Source: Kiritimatiellia bacterium (GTDB taxonomy: Bacteria; Verrucomicrobiota; Kiritimatiellia; RFP12; UBA3636). Taken from it: a DNA stretch of 8,447 nucleotides. The stretch covers positions 1 through 8,447 of the forward strand of contig JAFSUV010000011.1 in the NCBI GenBank assembly GCA_017450425.1, given 5' to 3'. Every line of letters starts with the position of its first letter. Position 1 is the stretch's first letter. A model generated the notes under the pieces. It was not told the DNA's origin. It worked only from the letters and a program-made list of their open reading frames with translations, and ran no database searches. This document shows, in pieces, positions 6,167-8,447 of this stretch. The translations under genes were made by a program, and so were the position numbers.

Positions 6167-7074
6167 GAGAAAAACCTCGAAATGGCATCGGCGCGGAGGC
6201 GGCGGCGCAGCGCGCCGGACAATTCCGGCGTGCGCAGCGCACCTTCCCAGGGCTCGCCCTTGCGCAGGAAAAAGCGGTAGAAAGTCGAAGGCGCCATGCC
6301 CCACTTTTCGAGGAACTGCGCCCGGCCCCTGTTCGGAACGATCCGCCCGACCGACTTGGAGACGAAGTGGTAAACGCGGCTTCTTGCGACGCCTTTGAAG
6401 TAGCGCACGCCGGCCGTGTACAACTTTGCCGACAAATCCGGGTCGCTGTAGAGGCCGGGCGAAAATTCCACACTGTAGCCGCCCACGAGATCCCAGAGCC
6501 AGGTCGGCATCACGTTCGGCGGCCTGGTCGCGCCGCACCAATCGTCCTTCGGGAACGAAGCGAACTCCCGCTTCAGGCGGGCTTCGTCGAACGACTGCGG
6601 GGTCGTGCCGAAGTCCTTCCCTCCGATCACCGGCTTGCTGCGCGTCGGGAACGGCTCGATCATCGTCGCCGAGATGAAGAACGGCGCGTCCCCCGCAAGG
6701 TCGATTTCCTCCTTGAGCGCGGCGTCCCAGCCGGGCAGCACGAACATGTCGTCGTTCATGTAAACGATGTACGGCGTCCGCACGAGGGCGCGCGCGGCGT
6801 TGCAGGCGAAGCACACGCCGGCATTCTGCGGCGTGCGGGTGAAGGCGAGGCCCTCGGCTTTCGCCCATTCGGCGGTGCCGTCCGAGCCGTCGTTCACATG
6901 CAGCAGAATCTGGTGCCGGAACGCGGAGTTTTCGCGGATCGACCGGACGCAGAGCTTCAGGTACTCGAGATTGTTCCACGTCGGGATGACAATCGAAAAA
7001 ACCTCGCCGCCCGCGCCGGGGACCTCGTGGCGCTCAAAAGACAGGGGCGTCGCCGTGAAACCTGGGTGGAGCAT
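6163..7074 (-). CDS. GT2-family glycosyltransferase
   Basis: The 303-residue product has a GT-A fold of family 2. The nucleotide-binding start is FSIVIPTWNN at 26-35, followed by VNDGSDGT at 60-67, TPQNAGVCFACNAA at 81-94, and the metal-binding DXD-type site NDD at 107-109 within YIVYMNDDM. The acceptor half has WDLVGGYSVEFSPG at 194-207, SDPDLSAKLYTAGVRYFKG at 210-228 and a conserved SRVYHF at 232-237. The C-terminus (FLEKWGM, then FLRKGEPW) matches a recognisable GT2 subgroup. It has no membrane segment, so it should act at the cytoplasmic face, adding a sugar to a glycan or lipid carrier; donor and acceptor cannot be read from the sequence. The open frame extends upstream as shadow. ATG at 7074-7072 was chosen because AGGA lies 6 bases upstream and the GT-A core starts soon after. 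Its TGA overlaps the alr ATG, and the gene before it ends 55 bp upstream. Confidence 0.93.
   Translation of the reverse strand: MLHPGFTATPLSFERHEVPGAGGEVFSIVIPTWNNLEYLKLCVRSIRENSAFRHQILLHVNDGSDGTAEWAKAEGLAFTRTPQNAGVCFACNAARALVRTPYIVYMNDDMFVLPGWDAALKEEIDLAGDAPFFISATMIEPFPTRSKPVIGGKDFGTTPQSFDEARLKREFASFPKDDWCGATRPPNVMPTWLWDLVGGYSVEFSPGLYSDPDLSAKLYTAGVRYFKGVARSRVYHFVSKSVGRIVPNRGRAQFLEKWGMAPSTFYRFFLRKGEPWEGALRTPELSGALRRRLRADAISRFFS
6175..6178 (-). promoter_or_regulatory. Shine-Dalgarno for alr
   Basis: On the minus strand GAGG lies 8 bases before the alr ATG, inside the end of the glycosyltransferase gene. It decides the start of alr within a much longer open frame. Confidence 0.75.
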
Positions 7075-7080
7075 TTTTTG

Positions 7081-7084
7081 TCCT
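7081..7084 (-). promoter_or_regulatory. Shine-Dalgarno for the GT2 gene
   Basis: On the minus strand AGGA is followed by a C and an A-run, 6 bases before the ATG at 7074-7072. It lies in the 55 bp gap (7075-7129) after the TIGR03790-family gene. That gap shows no terminator, so the three minus-strand genes may share a transcript. Confidence 0.7.
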
Positions 7085-7129
7085 GTGGAAAGAGTTTCGG
7101 CTGCAAAGCGGGCGTCGGCCGGCGGCGGT

Positions 7130-8446
7130 TCATTCGCCCGAAAGCGGGATTTCCGCCCATCCCTGGTGGCGGACGCGCAGGTCGTCGCGGACGACGAGCC
7201 GCAGACGCCGCGCGGAAGAGCCCTGCGGGAGCGTGAACGAAGCCGACGACGCGGCCTGCACGCCGTCAAGAAGCCATGTGCAGCGCCAGGAGCGCGGGAC
7301 CCTGCCGCCGCCCTTGAGCTTCGCCGCAAACATGCGCGGCGCAGACCCGGCGATTTCCTCGATTTGCGGCGATATCTCCGGCGCCCACGCCGCGCAGAGC
7401 GGATCGCCGACGGGCTGCAACTGCAGCGGCATCGCCGTGGCGGCGTACAGCGCCTCGATGGCCGTGCAGCCGTCCAGCTGATGGATGAAGACTCTGGCCG
7501 ACGGGAACTTCTCCCATACCGCATGCGGCTCGGCGACGGTGCCGGAAGTGAACGACGCGCCGCGCCGCAGCCACTCGGCGCATTTCATCTGCTGCGGCAG
7601 ATCGAACGCGGCGGCGTAGCTCGTCATGTGATCCGCGTATGCGCCGGCGGCGAAGTCGAAGCCGCCCTGCGGCTCCGGCACGCTCGTGGCGCCGCCGAAA
7701 AAACCGAGGAGCCGCCTGCCGGCGCATCCGGCGAGATTTGTGGCGACCACGGCTTCCACGCCGCCGAATCTGGCCATTTCGCCGGCGACGGCCGCGACGG
7801 GGCCGGCGCGCGTCTTCCATCTGACGTCGCCGTTTTCGGCAAAGAAAACCGTGCCGGAGGGACTTGAGCGGTCGGCAGCCGCCGCGCGGGCGAGCACGGC
7901 GCGCGCCTCAGCGAGCGTGAGCCCGCGCGCACCGGTCCACGCGAGCATCGCGGACGGCAGCGGATAGTCGGCGAGAAGCTTGTTGCGGACCCTGTCGAGC
8001 GACTGGGCGGTTTCCCCGAAAACCGGCGAGCGGAACGCACCCGAGAGCTCCTGCCCGTCCGGCACGCGACCGCGCAGGAAAACCGCCCCGGCGAGCGAAA
8101 TGTCGGTGACCGCGGGCGCTGCGGCCGGCGAATTGGACGCCACGCAGACCCGCGCGGGAAAATCGCACGAAAACGCCCACGCGAGAATCTGCGGGTCAAC
8201 GCCGGCCTCGTGCAGGGCGTTCGTCGCCGGGCACCAGATTTTTTCGAGAAAGTCCGCGTGGGTGAGCGCCACCGGAAACGAATCGTCGGCGAGGCGCGGA
8301 ATCGAAACCCGCACGATGCACGGCTCCGGCACGCCGCGCAGCCGCGCCCAGGTTTGCCCCAGGAGAACCGACGCCGTCGATTCCGAGTTGACGACAAGCG
8401 CCGTTTCGTGGGGGCCGAGCGCCAGAGACCGAACGGCGACGGCGGG
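7130..8446 (-). CDS. TIGR03790-family protein, 5'-truncated by window edge
   Basis: The frame is open to the right edge and gives 438 residues before TGA. The GTG at 8332-8330 is not the start, because the family's N-terminal block continues upstream: ALVVNSESTASVLLGQTWARLRG at visible residues 16-38 followed by VPEPCIVRVSIP, which fits the TIGR03790 pattern of V-V-N, a Ser-rich turn, a helix, then R-G-[IV]-P and a strand. The family's second hallmark is also present: AEWLRRGASFTSGTVAEP, then WEKFPSARVFIH, a helix with TAIEALYAATAMP, and VGDPLCAAWAP. After that come about 90 residues of strand-rich, Ig-like sequence (CTWLLDGVQ, then RRLRLVVRDDLRVRHQGWAEI). TIGR03790 proteins occur in Planctomycetes, Verrucomicrobia, Acidobacteria and Myxobacteria, and their function is unknown. 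A signal peptide is likely but off the window. Its neighbours, GT2 and alr, suggest a cell-surface link. The family call is from remembered motifs, not a profile search. Confidence 0.82.
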   Translation of the reverse strand, partial: PAVAVRSLALGPHETALVVNSESTASVLLGQTWARLRGVPEPCIVRVSIPRLADDSFPVALTHADFLEKIWCPATNALHEAGVDPQILAWAFSCDFPARVCVASNSPAAAPAVTDISLAGAVFLRGRVPDGQELSGAFRSPVFGETAQSLDRVRNKLLADYPLPSAMLAWTGARGLTLAEARAVLARAAAADRSSPSGTVFFAENGDVRWKTRAGPVAAVAGEMARFGGVEAVVATNLAGCAGRRLLGFFGGATSVPEPQGGFDFAAGAYADHMTSYAAAFDLPQQMKCAEWLRRGASFTSGTVAEPHAVWEKFPSARVFIHQLDGCTAIEALYAATAMPLQLQPVGDPLCAAWAPEISPQIEEIAGSAPRMFAAKLKGGGRVPRSWRCTWLLDGVQAASSASFTLPQGSSARRLRLVVRDDLRVRHQGWAEIPLSGE

Positions 8447-8447
8447 C

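Noticed and set aside
6167..6979. N-terminal extension of alr suggesting a fusion protein of 649 residues
   Set aside because: The extra part is the out-of-frame reading of the glycosyltransferase gene. The ATG at 6166 has a good Shine-Dalgarno and gives a normal-length racemase.
6367..7867. Plus-strand open frames opposite the GT2 and TIGR03790-family genes (up to 366 codons)
   Set aside because: Compositionally biased translations with no motif, and the opposite strand carries clear family signatures.

Overview
This is an 8.4 kb GC-rich, gene-dense chromosomal window with strong G/C bias at third codon positions. It holds eight protein genes in two convergent clusters. I see no RNA gene, mobile element or CRISPR array. 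The gene set points to a Gram-negative-type bacterium of the Planctomycetes-Verrucomicrobia-Chlamydiae (PVC) superphylum, most likely a Verrucomicrobiota, Kiritimatiellota or Lentisphaerota relative. Reasons are the use of GatCAB (gatB), a DksA-type zinc-finger protein with a histone H1-like Lys/Ala/Pro tail directly before lspA (a dksA-lspA order I recall from Chlamydia), a DUF4340 protein, and a TIGR03790-family protein. The phylum is inferred from gene content and was not tested by phylogeny.

Plus strand, 1-5017: the 3' three quarters of gatB; a 55 bp A-rich gap; a dksA-like gene whose tail is encoded by 36 bp tandem repeats; lspA (lipoprotein signal peptidase); a large DUF4340 protein made of about four repeated modules of roughly 145 residues; and an AsmA-like membrane-anchored protein. 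The last four genes overlap in series by 23, 22 and 17 bp, so they probably form one transcript. LspA acts in the inner membrane on lipoprotein precursors. The two proteins after it each have one N-terminal membrane segment and a large extracytoplasmic part, so the cluster looks envelope-related.

Minus strand, 8446 down to 5030: the TIGR03790-family protein, which runs off the right edge; a GT2 glycosyltransferase; and alanine racemase (alr). The last two share an ATGA start/stop overlap and are surely co-translated. Alr supplies D-alanine for peptidoglycan. The TIGR03790 protein has no known function.

The two clusters meet tail to tail with only 12 bp between stop codons and no clear intrinsic terminator. 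I found no clearly new defence or mobile system. The more unusual points are the modular DUF4340 protein, the repeat-encoded basic tail and altered tip residues of the DksA-like protein, the apparent loss of the carbamylated lysine in Alr, and the link of a TIGR03790 protein with GT2 and alr.
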